This document shows positions 8,810 to 17,055 of a stretch of 33,430 nt of DNA, piece by piece. Position 1 is the stretch's first letter. The number at the start of each line of letters is the position of its first letter. The translations under genes were made by a program, and so were the position numbers. The notes below the pieces were generated by a model. That model was given only the letters and a program-made list of their open reading frames with translations. It searched no databases and was not told the DNA's origin. Source of the DNA: an uncultured Cytophagales bacterium (GTDB lineage Bacteria > Bacteroidota > Bacteroidia > Cytophagales > UBA9547). Where the stretch lies: assembly GCA_945957555.1 (NCBI GenBank), contig CAMFLX010000041.1, positions 1-33,430 on the forward strand, written 5' to 3'.

Positions 8810-8817
8810 TATTTTTG
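8810..8817 (+). promoter_or_regulatory. -7 element TATTTTTG, 4 bp before the start codon
   Basis: TATTTTTG matches the Bacteroidota -7 consensus. The ATG of the 77-residue gene follows at 8822. The transcript would start at or within a few bases of the ATG, so a leaderless or near-leaderless mRNA is likely. Confidence 0.55.
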
Positions 8818-8821
8818 CAAT

Positions 8822-9055
8822 ATGAAGATTCTCCACCAAGACGTTGTTGGCCCAATGACCGTGTCATATTATCATTGGAATAATAAATATATTGTAAAAG
8901 TTGAACTTGACAATTATGAACAAACTTACAAAATCAGTGAAATGGATGTGAGTAGTTTGGAAGAGGTAAAAGCAATAGCTCAAACGGGTACTTTTTTGGA
9001 AAATGTATTCAAGCGCTTTCAAACCATGGACGAAGACTTGGCAAGTCTGCTATGA
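8822..9055 (+). CDS. Uncharacterised 77-residue protein
   Basis: I do not recognise a named family. The frame starts with ATG directly behind a good -7 element and ends 6 bp before the convergent DUF92 stop. The sequence opens with an alternating strand pattern (MTVSYYHWNNKYIVKVELDN) and closes with a helical acidic part (SSLEEVKAIAQTGTFLENVF, then MDEDLASLL). It has no signal peptide or membrane segment, so it is presumably cytosolic. The position of the promoter and the ordinary amino-acid composition support a real gene. The function is unknown. Confidence 0.65.
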   Translation: MKILHQDVVGPMTVSYYHWNNKYIVKVELDNYEQTYKISEMDVSSLEEVKAIAQTGTFLENVFKRFQTMDEDLASLL

Positions 9056-9061
9056 TTAAGA

Positions 9062-9853
9062 TTATTGAATAATTAAAAATAAGAATAAGGACGTACATCC
9101 GCTTATAAAGCTGCAAATAAGGTTGACCATATCATTGTCTATCCATGAAAAGCCTTTTACTAAAGTACCATTTTCGCTCCGTTCCGTGGCTCCATTATTA
9201 GCGTCAATGTACTGAGCCTGTATAAGTGCACCTAATAAAGAATCTAGCATAAAGCCTATTATGCCAGATATAAAAGCGATCCACAGAAGAGTTAGGGAAT
9301 TATTGATGGGCATTAGTAAGTATCCTAACGTACTGATAAAGAAAGAGCCAAGAACTCCTCCAGAAGTTCCTAAAAGTGTAACTCCACCAGAAATTCCTTT
9401 TGTAATTGGTTTAAGATTCGTAATCATGACAGGTGTTTTCGTGCTCAGTCCCCCGATTTCTGAAGCCCAAGAGTCTGCATTAGAAGCCGCGATACTACCC
9501 ACAAATGCGAATAACAAGCCTTCGTAACCCAGCCATAAGTAAGCACTATAGCAGAGTACAGCACTACCTAAATTGGCAAATGCCTGCATGGCGTCTCTTG
9601 GCCCTGTTTTGGCAACGACCTTGTCCATATCTATTTTTTGGGCATGTTTGTATTTGGAAAGCACCGAAGAGCTTGCAAACATAGCAAACAAAATTGCTAG
9701 AGCTTCATAGGATTGGTTGTATATAAAAAAGCCACAAATGAAAATCAGGGCAGCCAAGCCGCTTTTAGAAATCGATTTCTTGAAGTATGCATAAAGTCCA
9801 ATACACAAACTGAATAAAATGGACACAACAAATGTTAAGATTTGAATTTTCAT
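9062..9853 (-). CDS. DUF92-family integral membrane protein (TMEM19/VTE6 relatives)
   Basis: About 263 residues from ATG 9853. The frame extends to 9940, but the extra 29 residues are basic and Cys-rich, and a -7 element TATATTTG lies just ahead of 9853. The protein has about six hydrophobic segments. It carries the DUF92 core: SNADSWASEIGGLS, then KGISGGVTLLGTSGGVLGSF, then a further segment with LDSLLGALIQAQY and WIDNDMVNLICS. A plant member, VTE6, acts in phytyl-phosphate metabolism; bacterial members are uncharacterised, so the function here is open. It is convergent with the small gene at 8822, with 6 bp between stops. Confidence 0.85.
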   Translation of the reverse strand: MKIQILTFVVSILFSLCIGLYAYFKKSISKSGLAALIFICGFFIYNQSYEALAILFAMFASSSVLSKYKHAQKIDMDKVVAKTGPRDAMQAFANLGSAVLCYSAYLWLGYEGLLFAFVGSIAASNADSWASEIGGLSTKTPVMITNLKPITKGISGGVTLLGTSGGVLGSFFISTLGYLLMPINNSLTLLWIAFISGIIGFMLDSLLGALIQAQYIDANNGATERSENGTLVKGFSWIDNDMVNLICSFISGCTSLFLFLIIQ

Positions 9854-9856
9854 ATT

Positions 9857-9864
9857 CAAATATA
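9857..9864 (-). promoter_or_regulatory. -7 element TATATTTG for the DUF92 gene
   Basis: On the minus strand TATATTTG reads from 9864 to 9857, with the ATG at 9853, so only 3 bases separate the element from the start codon. This fits the TAnnTTTG consensus and fixes the start codon choice. The transcript would be nearly leaderless. Confidence 0.5.
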
Positions 9865-10022
9865 CAATGATTAATATTTTGGGTTTTGTATATTTTTGTT
9901 TTGATTTTCGACAAAAGTAAAGTCTATGGCAACATAACATGAGGCATCATATTTATATTTCTACATTTAAATACAACCAATCGAGCTCTAAACCGTATTT
10001 CTTGTAAGAATTTAAATATTAG

Positions 10023-10050
10023 ACTCTTATTTTATTAAAAATTTAAGAGT
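10023..10050. repeat. AT-rich hairpin upstream of the delta-60 gene
   Basis: ACTCTTA (10023-10029) and TAAGAGT (10044-10050) form a 7-bp stem with a 14-nt AT-rich loop. It lies 82 bp before the ATG at 10133, in a gap between divergent genes, so a regulatory site is more likely than a terminator. No TAnnTTTG element is visible next to it. Confidence 0.3.
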
Positions 10051-10132
10051 AAATTTACTTTAATATAGGGTGAATGAATTGAGTTACAAGGAGTGTTTTA
10101 CGTCCTTTAAAGTCCATAAACCATTAAGACTT

Positions 10133-12670
10133 ATGAAAAGAATTGTTTTCCAGATTATGCTATTAATCAGTGTTTTATTCTCAAAGCACCTACTGGCCCA
10201 GCCAGGGGAAAATGATAGTAGCTTCAATCCTGATGATATAGGTTTGGGTTATGGAAGTGGCGCCAGTGGTGCTGTCTATGTTTCACTGGTACAATCTGAT
10301 GGCAAAATTATTGTTGGCGGAATTCTGACAGAATATGACAATGTCTTAAGTTCGTGCATTGCTCGTCTCAATCCGGATGGGAGTCGCGATGCGGGTTTTT
10401 TAGTTGGGAGTGGGGCTAGTGGTAATAATTCAAATATTAAAGCCCTTGCCATTCAGAACGACGGGAGAATTCTCGTTGGCGGCGTATTCAATAAATTCAA
10501 TTCAGCAAGTAGGCAATCTTTGACCAGGCTTAATCCTGATGGGAGCCTTGATAATAGTTTTGCAACTAGTATAGAAGCGAATAGCGTTATCACAACAGTT
10601 GCTGTTCAGAGTGATGGTAAAATTATAATAGGTGGGGAGTTTTACGATCAGGATTTAAACATTTGGCATTTGGCTAGGTTAAATAGAAATGGAAGTTTTG
10701 ATACAACATTTGCTATTAAAAAAGGCCCAGACAAAATAGTACTCGCCTCTGCTATTCAAAACGATGGCAAGATTTTAATTGCAGGAGAATTTAACTTATT
10801 TGATGGGGTCGCCAAAAACTACATTGCAAGACTAAACAATGATGGTAGTATTGATACCTCCTTTAAGGCGATCGTCGGTTCTGATAAGAGAATACTATCA
10901 CTTAAAATCCAATCTGATAATAAAATATTGGCGGGGGGGGATTTTACCAAGTTTGAAGGTATGGATCGAGGTCATATTGCACGCTTGAATACCGACGGCA
11001 CCATTGATGCCACTTTTGGGCTGGGGCTGGGAGCAAATAATGCTGTTAATAGCATCACTGTACAACCTTCTGATGGAAAAATTGTAATTGGAGGAGTCTT
11101 TACTTCTGTAAACAGTAAGAATACGAATTATGTTACTAGGCTAAATGTTGATGGAAACCCTGATGCCTCTTTTAATGTCGGAGCAGGAGCGAACAATCCA
11201 ATATACTCAACTGCGATTCAGTCAGATGGTAGGATATTAATTGGTGGTACATTTACTACCTATAATAATATTGCAAGGAGTTATATCGCAAGACTAAATA
11301 CTAACGGAAGCATTAATTTACCTTTTAATTTAGGTTCAGGAGCAAGCCTAACGGTAAACACAACAACTTTACAACCAGATGGTAAAGTGATTATTGGTGG
11401 TCAGTTTACTATGTATAATGGTGCACTGAGAAATCGCCTTATTAGACTGCATACCGATGGACGTGTAGATCCGACATTTTATGTAGGCACAGGGGTAGAT
11501 GCGACAGTGTATTCAAGTGCGTTACAGGCCGATAATAAGGTTGTAGTAGCAGGTGATTTCTCAAAATACAATGAAACTAAGATCAATTCGATTGCAAGGC
11601 TTAATAATGATGGTACTCTAGATACGTCCTTTAACGTTGGCTTGGGGGCTAGAAAAAATATAAGTACCACTCAAGTTCGTGTGGTACTTACTACAGCGAT
11701 TCAAAATGATGGTAAAATCTTGCTGGGAGGTCAATTTATCTATTATAACGGTATTGATAGGAAGTATTTAGCGAGACTTAATAGTAATGGAAGCCTTGAT
11801 ACTACTTTCAAATTGGGTATTGGCCCAAATGATTATGTTACCGCTATTGCTCAACAAAGTGATGGTAAGGTTGTCATTGGAGGGAATTTTACGACAATAA
11901 ACTCCGTGAAGAGAAGTAAAATTGCACGACTTAATCAAGATGGAAGTTTGGATACAAATTTTGATCCAGGGGCAGGTGCCAATGCCACTGTATTGGCCAT
12001 TGCGATACAGAAAGACGGAAAGATCATCATAGGGGGTGATTTTACTACCTTTAACAATATTAGTAGCCCCAGTCTAGCCAGATTGAATATTGATGGAAGC
12101 TTTGATGCCCCTTTCACACAAGCAGCTGGACCAACTGGTTCTGTTCAGGTTATAAAAATTCAATCGGATGATAAAATTTTGATTGGTGGAAGTTTCTATT
12201 CTTACAATGGAAAGGACCGTAAGTCTATTGCGAGAATCAACCCAGATGGAAGTCTTGATGAGTCTTTCAACCCAGATGGTACTGGTGCTAATAATACCGT
12301 ATTTGCGATGGCAATACAACCTGACGATAAAGTTATTTTTGCAGGAAATTTTACAGCTTATAATGATGCGGGAAGAAATAGATTGGCTAGAGCCATACTT
12401 ACTGGTACAGATGTGGCAGTGCATGATTCCAAAATTACTTCGGAACTCAGTGCGTATCCTAACCCTACCAAAGGGGAATTTCGCCTGAATCTTAAAAATG
12501 GCAATTATCAAATTAGTATTACCAACTCTATGGGCAAAGTTTTGGAAACGGTGGATTTGGTGAATGCCAATTCTGCTGATTTTAACATCGATGCCCCGGA
12601 AGGACTTTATTTCATCTCTGTGAAAAATTCGCAGGGAGGGTCCAGAATCTTAAAAGTCGTTAAAGAATAA
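10133..12670 (+). CDS. Secreted delta-60 repeat protein with T9SS type A sorting domain
   Basis: About 845 residues from ATG 10133, which begins a signal peptide (MKRIVFQIMLLISVLFSKHL, cleavage after LLAQ). The frame is open from GTG 10070, but that would put 21 polar residues before the signal. I count 14 tandem delta-60 repeats of about 50-58 residues, each built on Q-SDGKI-IGG-FT-YN, IARLN-DGS and D-SF. They should form a beta-propeller or beta-solenoid-like surface. The last ~80 residues are a Por/T9SS type A sorting domain (AYPNPTKGEFRLNL, then EGLYFISVK and RILKVVKE). The protein is predicted to leave the cell through type IX secretion and be anchored or released. It stands alone with no operon partner. 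The ligand or role is unknown. Confidence 0.88.
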   Translation: MKRIVFQIMLLISVLFSKHLLAQPGENDSSFNPDDIGLGYGSGASGAVYVSLVQSDGKIIVGGILTEYDNVLSSCIARLNPDGSRDAGFLVGSGASGNNSNIKALAIQNDGRILVGGVFNKFNSASRQSLTRLNPDGSLDNSFATSIEANSVITTVAVQSDGKIIIGGEFYDQDLNIWHLARLNRNGSFDTTFAIKKGPDKIVLASAIQNDGKILIAGEFNLFDGVAKNYIARLNNDGSIDTSFKAIVGSDKRILSLKIQSDNKILAGGDFTKFEGMDRGHIARLNTDGTIDATFGLGLGANNAVNSITVQPSDGKIVIGGVFTSVNSKNTNYVTRLNVDGNPDASFNVGAGANNPIYSTAIQSDGRILIGGTFTTYNNIARSYIARLNTNGSINLPFNLGSGASLTVNTTTLQPDGKVIIGGQFTMYNGALRNRLIRLHTDGRVDPTFYVGTGVDATVYSSALQADNKVVVAGDFSKYNETKINSIARLNNDGTLDTSFNVGLGARKNISTTQVRVVLTTAIQNDGKILLGGQFIYYNGIDRKYLARLNSNGSLDTTFKLGIGPNDYVTAIAQQSDGKVVIGGNFTTINSVKRSKIARLNQDGSLDTNFDPGAGANATVLAIAIQKDGKIIIGGDFTTFNNISSPSLARLNIDGSFDAPFTQAAGPTGSVQVIKIQSDDKILIGGSFYSYNGKDRKSIARINPDGSLDESFNPDGTGANNTVFAMAIQPDDKVIFAGNFTAYNDAGRNRLARAILTGTDVAVHDSKITSELSAYPNPTKGEFRLNLKNGNYQISITNSMGKVLETVDLVNANSADFNIDAPEGLYFISVKNSQGGSRILKVVKE

Positions 12671-12798
12671 GAGTAACACAACAGCATACTATAGTATAAC
12701 ATCAAATTCATTATTCTTACAGGCCCTTTACAAGTAGGATAAAGACATTCTGAAAAACAATTTTCCTTTATTTCTCAAAATAGTAATCAATAATACCT

Positions 12799-12806
12799 TA
12801 TTTTTG
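12799..12806 (+). promoter_or_regulatory. -7 element TATTTTTG for lepA
   Basis: TATTTTTG lies 39 bp before the lepA ATG, a longer leader than at most other genes here. The spacing and perfect fit to TAnnTTTG support it; no clear -33 element was seen. Confidence 0.5.
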
Positions 12807-12845
12807 TAAATTATTTGCCTCAAAATTAAAGGCACATCGCAAACA

Positions 12846-14633
12846 ATGGAGCACATTCGTAATTTTTGCATTATTGCACACATTGACCACGGTAAGAGTA
12901 CCTTGGCTGATAGGTTGTTGGAAGTAACCCAGACTGTAACTAAAAGACAAATGCAAGCACAAGTGCTTGATGATATGGATTTGGAGAAGGAAAGAGGTAT
13001 TACCATCAAAAGCCACGCAATACAGATGGACTATATCCTCAACGGTCAAAAATACATATTCAATCTTATTGATACCCCAGGCCACGTGGATTTCTCCTAC
13101 GAAGTATCGAGGTCTATCGCTGCTTGCGAAGGCGCACTCCTCTTGGTGGATGCATCCCAAGGTATTCAAGCACAAACAATCTCCAACCTTTATTTGGCTC
13201 TAGAAAATAATCTGGAAATTATTCCCGTAATGAATAAAATAGATCTGCCTGGAGCCATGCCAGAAGAGATCAAAGACCAGATGGTCGATTTGTTGGGCTG
13301 TAAGAGGGAAGAAATCATGGCAGTTTCTGGAAAAGAAGGTACGGGTGTCCCAGAATTGCTTGAGGCTATAGCACACAGAATCCCTGCACCTAAAGGTGAC
13401 CCCAAAGCGCCTTTACAAGCTTTGATTTTTGATAGTGTATTCAACTCATTTAGGGGTATAGAAGTAATTTTCCGTTGTTACAACGGCGAGATCAGGAAAG
13501 GCGACAAGGTGAAGTTTGTAGCTACAGGAAAAGAATATTTTGCGGATGAAATAGGAACTCTTAAGTTGACTAAGGAGCCTAAAGATATGATTTCAGCAGG
13601 CGATGTGGGCTATTTGATTTCAGGTATTAAAACTGCTAAAGAAGTAAAGGTGGGTGATACCATTACACATTTTGACAGACCAACCACGGAAATGGTAAAG
13701 GGTTTTGAAGATGTGAAGCCAATGGTTTTTGCGGGTGTATACCCTGTAGATACCGTAGATTTTGAAGACCTACGCGAAGCAATGGAGAAATTGCAGCTCA
13801 ATGATGCCTCATTGGTATGGGAGCCAGAAACTTCTGCTGCGTTGGGTTTTGGTTTTAGATGTGGATTTCTTGGGATGCTACACATGGAGATTGTCCAAGA
13901 GCGTCTAGAAAGGGAATTTGACCAAACTGTCATTACCACGGTACCTTCAGTATCCTTTCATGCATTTGACACCAAAGGCGAGAAACATATCGTAAATGCG
14001 CCTGCAGAAATGCTTGACCCCTCAAAGGTTTCACATATTGAAGAGCCATTTATAAAGGCGCAGATCATTACTAAATCAGAGTACATAGGCGGTATTATGG
14101 GCTTGTGTATGGAAAAACGGGGTGTCTTAAAAAATCAGGTTTATTTGACTGCAGAGAGAGTTGAGATGAACTTTGAAATGCCGCTTGCGGAGATGGTATT
14201 CGACTTCTTTGATAAATTGAAATCCATATCAAGAGGTTATGCTTCATTGGATTATGAGCTCATCGGATACCGTGAAAGTAACATGGTGAAGCTTGACATA
14301 TTACTAAATGGTGACAAAGTAGATGCACTGTCTGCTATTGTACATCGTGACAAAGCTTACGATTGGGGTAAAAGACTTTGTGAAAAACTCAGAGAGCTTC
14401 TTCCGAGACAACAGTTCGAAATCGCAATTCAAGCAGCAATTGGGGCGAAAATCATTTCTCGTGAAACAGTAAAAGCAATGCGTAAAGACGTATTGGCAAA
14501 ATGTTACGGTGGTGATATTTCACGTAAACGTAAACTTCTTGAAAAGCAGAAAAAAGGTAAGAAACGTATGCGTCAAGTAGGTAACGTAGAGATACCTCAA
14601 GAAGCTTTCATGGCGGTATTGAAATTGGACTAA
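12846..14633 (+). CDS. lepA: Elongation factor 4 (LepA), ribosome-associated GTPase
   Basis: A 595-residue protein of full family length. The G1 motif AHIDHGKST (11-19), switch I RGITIK (50-55), G3 DTPGH (76-80) and G4 NKID are intact. Domains follow the EF-G-like order, and the LepA-specific C-terminal domain ends with [20 protein letters not shown] and [12 protein letters not shown]. LepA binds ribosomes and has been assigned roles in back-translocation and in 30S biogenesis under stress. It starts at the first ATG after a -7 element at 12799. ruvB follows on the same strand 133 bp later; read-through is possible but not shown. Confidence 0.98.
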   Translation: MEHIRNFCIIAHIDHGKSTLADRLLEVTQTVTKRQMQAQVLDDMDLEKERGITIKSHAIQMDYILNGQKYIFNLIDTPGHVDFSYEVSRSIAACEGALLLVDASQGIQAQTISNLYLALENNLEIIPVMNKIDLPGAMPEEIKDQMVDLLGCKREEIMAVSGKEGTGVPELLEAIAHRIPAPKGDPKAPLQALIFDSVFNSFRGIEVIFRCYNGEIRKGDKVKFVATGKEYFADEIGTLKLTKEPKDMISAGDVGYLISGIKTAKEVKVGDTITHFDRPTTEMVKGFEDVKPMVFAGVYPVDTVDFEDLREAMEKLQLNDASLVWEPETSAALGFGFRCGFLGMLHMEIVQERLEREFDQTVITTVPSVSFHAFDTKGEKHIVNAPAEMLDPSKVSHIEEPFIKAQIITKSEYIGGIMGLCMEKRGVLKNQVYLTAERVEMNFEMPLAEMVFDFFDKLKSISRGYASLDYELIGYRESNMVKLDILLNGDKVDALSAIVHRDKAYDWGKRLCEKLRELLPRQQFEIAIQAAIGAKIISRETVKAMRKDVLAKCYGGDISRKRKLLEKQKKGKKRMRQVGNVEIPQEAFMAVLKLD

Positions 14634-14766
14634 ACTTAGATACAAGAGGCCAGAGTCCAGACATGAGATTAGCATATTTCTCACAATTAAAGAAAGTGCA
14701 TGGTACTGATACCTTGTACTTGGTATTGATAGACTCAGTACTGTAAACTGTCTACTGAAGACTTAT

Positions 14767-15801
14767 ATGAGAGAGGATTACTTAAAAGGCGATAAAGATT
14801 CAATGGAAGGACGGGACAAGGAGGTTGATAAAGCCTTAAGACCCATTTCTTTTGATGATTTTGCAGGGCAAGACAAAATCGTTGAGAACCTCAAGATTTT
14901 CGTATTTGCAGCCAAACAAAGAAAAGAAGCCCTTGATCACGTTTTATTGCATGGCCCTCCAGGCTTAGGAAAGACAACACTCTCCAATATTATAGCCAAC
15001 GAACTAGGCTCGAATCTTAAAATCACGTCGGGTCCAGTGCTTGACAAACCTAGCGATTTGGCGGGCTTATTGACCAATCTAGAGCCTTTTGATGTCTTAT
15101 TCATTGATGAGATCCATCGTTTGAACCCAGTGGTTGAAGAATATCTATATTCTGCCATGGAAGACTATCGTATCGACATAATGCTCGATAGCGGACCAAG
15201 TGCGAGAACAGTACAGATTGGCTTAAACCCTTTTACATTGATCGGAGCAACAACTCGCTCGGGGCTTTTAACATCTCCATTAAGAGCTAGGTTTGGTATC
15301 AATTCTCGCTTGGAATACTATGACAGCAAATTACTCACCTCAATAGTAATGCGTTCTTGCGAGATCCTAGGGACTCCCATAGATGAGCCAGCTGCCTACG
15401 AAATTGCGAGGAGAAGCAGAGGAACTCCTAGGATTTCCAACAATTTGCTCCGCAGGACACGCGATTTTGCCCAAATCAAGGGCAATGGGAGGATTACGGT
15501 AGAGATAGCACAAATGGCTTTAAAAGCTTTAGATGTCGACCTTAATGGGTTAGATGAAATGGACAATCGTATCCTTTTGACAATCATTGAGAAGTTTAAA
15601 GGTGGGCCTGTAGGGCTTAGCACTATAGCAACGGCATGTGGAGAGGAGGCTGAGACTATAGAGGAAGTTTACGAGCCCTTTTTAATCCAAGAAGGATACT
15701 TGAAAAGAACCTCTCGCGGCCGCGAAGCAACTGAATTAGCGTATAGGCACCTCAAACTCAACCCTCCAGGAATTATAGGCACCTTGTTTGAAAACATGTA
15801 G
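14767..15801 (+). CDS. ruvB: Holliday junction branch migration DNA helicase RuvB
   Basis: A 344-residue AAA+ ATPase of normal RuvB length. Walker A is GPPGLGKT (63-70), Walker B is LFIDEIHRL (111-119), sensor 1 lies in IGATTRSG, and the arginine finger is in PLRARFG (R175 region). The C-terminal winged helix contains [17 protein letters not shown]. RuvB hexamers drive branch migration of Holliday junctions together with RuvA. RuvA and RuvC are not in the window. The ATG at 14767 gives MREDYLKGD ahead of the conserved [12 protein letters not shown], a short N-terminal extension as is common. The 133 bp before it contain imperfect repeats of GGTACTGATA/GGTATTGATA but no clear promoter. Confidence 0.98.
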   Translation: MREDYLKGDKDSMEGRDKEVDKALRPISFDDFAGQDKIVENLKIFVFAAKQRKEALDHVLLHGPPGLGKTTLSNIIANELGSNLKITSGPVLDKPSDLAGLLTNLEPFDVLFIDEIHRLNPVVEEYLYSAMEDYRIDIMLDSGPSARTVQIGLNPFTLIGATTRSGLLTSPLRARFGINSRLEYYDSKLLTSIVMRSCEILGTPIDEPAAYEIARRSRGTPRISNNLLRRTRDFAQIKGNGRITVEIAQMALKALDVDLNGLDEMDNRILLTIIEKFKGGPVGLSTIATACGEEAETIEEVYEPFLIQEGYLKRTSRGREATELAYRHLKLNPPGIIGTLFENM

Positions 15802-15816
15802 GCCTTTGATGTTCGA

Positions 15817-15833
15817 TTTTTATTTCGTAAAAA
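15817..15833. terminator. AT-rich hairpin between convergent ruvB and desaturase genes
   Basis: TTTTTA (15817-15822) pairs with TAAAAA (15828-15833) around a 5-nt loop, in the 44-bp gap between two convergent stops. The stem is all A/T and weak, so a shared terminator is only a suggestion from position. Confidence 0.3.
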
Positions 15834-15845
15834 ATAATATTTCCT

Positions 15846-16562
15846 TCAAATTTCTTTTTGTTGCCAAGTCCCGAATAGCCGATCCCAAATACTCGTGTAG
15901 AATCCATAATTACAACCCTCATCGGTATGATGATCTCTGTGAAATGAAGTAGTTGCAAACCATTTAAGATATTTATTGTGTTTGATTACATCAGGAATAA
16001 ATTCCTTTTCCAAGTGACCAATAAGGCCCATCACAACGTTGAAGATCAGATAGATAATAGTAGCAACAAAAGAGAAGCTAAGTGTGGAGATAAGAATGAG
16101 CCACAGAATCCCAAACCCTAAAACCTCTACAGGATGCAGTACAAATAATGATATGGGTGTTGGTTTGTCATAATGATGATGGAGATCATGGTATTTATAG
16201 ACAAAGCTGATTCTGTGGATGACCAAATGAAACAAATACATGAGCAGATCCATACTCGCTACCAGTAATATAAAATCTATAATTACATTTAAGGGCCTAA
16301 GCTCAAAATCAAAAATAACGACTTGATGTTTGAAAAGCTCATAGCCTGCTAGCGTAACTATAGAATTGAAAAATACCGTCGAAAGCGTCCAAAGAACTTC
16401 TGTTTTGGAGATTTTTCCAAGCATGGTTTTAAAGTTTCCATCTGCCCAAAAACCTATTGTGATCCCTACTATAGCGATTAAGCCATTCTCTACATAAAAG
16501 AGTAAAAAAAGTACCATTGGATTCAAGTGGTCAAGCAAAGAGAGGGTTTCTTGTATGGTCAT
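15846..16562 (-). CDS. Sterol desaturase / fatty acid hydroxylase family membrane di-iron protein
   Basis: About 238 residues from ATG 16562; a TTG at 16571 would add MKI only. The eight-histidine pattern of the family is present: HLVIH (112-116), HDLHHH (125-130) and HRDHH (208-212), with further His in LHPVE and GHLEKE. Four or so hydrophobic segments surround these clusters, placing the di-iron site at the cytoplasmic face of the inner membrane. The reaction should be an O2-dependent hydroxylation or desaturation of a lipid; bacterial members act on hopanoids, carotenoids or sphingoid and ornithine lipids, and the substrate here is not visible. It is convergent with ruvB and stands alone. 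Confidence 0.88.
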   Translation of the reverse strand: MTIQETLSLLDHLNPMVLFLLFYVENGLIAIVGITIGFWADGNFKTMLGKISKTEVLWTLSTVFFNSIVTLAGYELFKHQVVIFDFELRPLNVIIDFILLVASMDLLMYLFHLVIHRISFVYKYHDLHHHYDKPTPISLFVLHPVEVLGFGILWLILISTLSFSFVATIIYLIFNVVMGLIGHLEKEFIPDVIKHNKYLKWFATTSFHRDHHTDEGCNYGFYTSIWDRLFGTWQQKEI

Positions 16563-16716
16563 TATTTTCAAATAAGTTTTTATACGGAAAAAAGCAAAAT
16601 AGGCTTAAAACGTGAACAATGTTATTTCCTTGTCAAGGTATAAAATTGCGAAAATCGTAAATTACACCCTAGTGGATGATCATTATTTACCGATTCAGTA
16701 TTTTTAATAACATATT

Positions 16717-16749
16717 TTTGCATTAGTCTAAAAATATTATTTATATTTG
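16717..16749 (+). promoter_or_regulatory. Strong Bacteroidota promoter (TTTG, 21 bp, TATATTTG)
   Basis: TTTG at 16717-16720 and TATATTTG at 16742-16749 are separated by 21 bp, close to the -33/-7 architecture of the phylum. It is the best promoter I found in the window. It points toward the leader ORF at 16758 and, beyond it, the RtcB-PrfH operon. An overlapping TATTTTTG at 16713-16720 could be an alternative -7 element. Confidence 0.65.
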
Positions 16750-16757
16750 CGCAAATT

Positions 16758-16838
16758 ATGAGTCTCCTCATAGCAAGAAAGGAGGGCTTCATCATGCTAG
16801 AACGCATCCACATATCGCCCATGCAACTCTCTGCGTAA
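16758..16838 (+). CDS. Putative 26-residue leader peptide upstream of the RNA-repair operon
   Basis: An ATG 8 bp after a strong -7 element opens a 26-codon frame ending in TAA. The peptide begins MSLLIARKEGF, continues with IMLERIHISP and ends MQLSA. It contains a near-consensus internal AAGGAGGG, which could itself be a ribosome binding site for the ATG at 16794. It has no run of a single amino acid, so classical amino-acid attenuation is not indicated. It is followed by about 200 nt of potentially folded DNA and then the operon of a basic protein, RtcB and PrfH. Its position suggests a regulatory leader. It is too short to assign by homology, and chance ORFs of this size are common. Confidence 0.45.
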   Translation: MSLLIARKEGFIMLERIHISPMQLSA

Positions 16839-17055
16839 CACGCGGTGCTAGATATTTATATCCATCAAAATTCTTGGTTTATTTCTTCTGACATTGTCAG
16901 TATTTAGTCCGCGTTTCACATTCAACAATTCTGTCTGAGAGACCTTACAAGTTTCTATAGTATTCCAATTGTGCCCAGAGCACCTGCATGGTAATCCAGT
17001 AGCTGGATTTGACATTATTATTTCAAATCATTTCTAATGTTAATATGTGCATACA
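16839..17055 (+). promoter_or_regulatory. Long untranslated leader with hairpins ahead of the RtcB-PrfH operon
   Basis: Right after the leader ORF, ACGCGG (16840-16845) is complementary to CCGCGT (16909-16914). Between them CTGAC (16888-16892) and GTCAG (16896-16900) form a tight 3-nt-loop hairpin. Later, CCAGTAGCTGG (16996-17006) and GTGCCCAGAGCAC (16973-16985) can also fold locally. The region is less AT-rich than neighbouring gaps. There is no convincing second promoter close to the operon start, which supports a long leader. No riboswitch class that I know fits. Confidence 0.4.

Noticed and set aside
9891-9898. Plus-strand TATTTTTG
   Set aside because: No plus-strand gene starts nearby; the next ATG of a real gene is more than 200 bp away. 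AT-rich DNA gives such matches by chance.
12074-12511. 145-codon minus-strand frame opposite the delta-60 gene
   Set aside because: Its apparent periodicity is the mirror of the delta-60 repeats on the coding strand.
14634-14766. Imperfect repeats GGTACTGATA / GGTATTGATA between lepA and ruvB
   Set aside because: Short and imperfect; no stable terminator or promoter could be built from them, so they remain unexplained spacer sequence.
16622-16822. 66-codon minus-strand frame in the gap before the RNA-repair operon
   Set aside because: Composition is odd (many Met, Asn, Ile), there is no promoter on that strand, and it overlaps the strong plus-strand promoter and leader ORF.
16931-17006. CTGAGAGACC followed by GGTAATCCAGTAGCTGG, reminiscent of a TPP riboswitch
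   Set aside because: The order and the conserved ACCTGAT and GCGNAGGGA-type blocks of a TPP aptamer are absent, and the downstream genes have nothing to do with thiamine.
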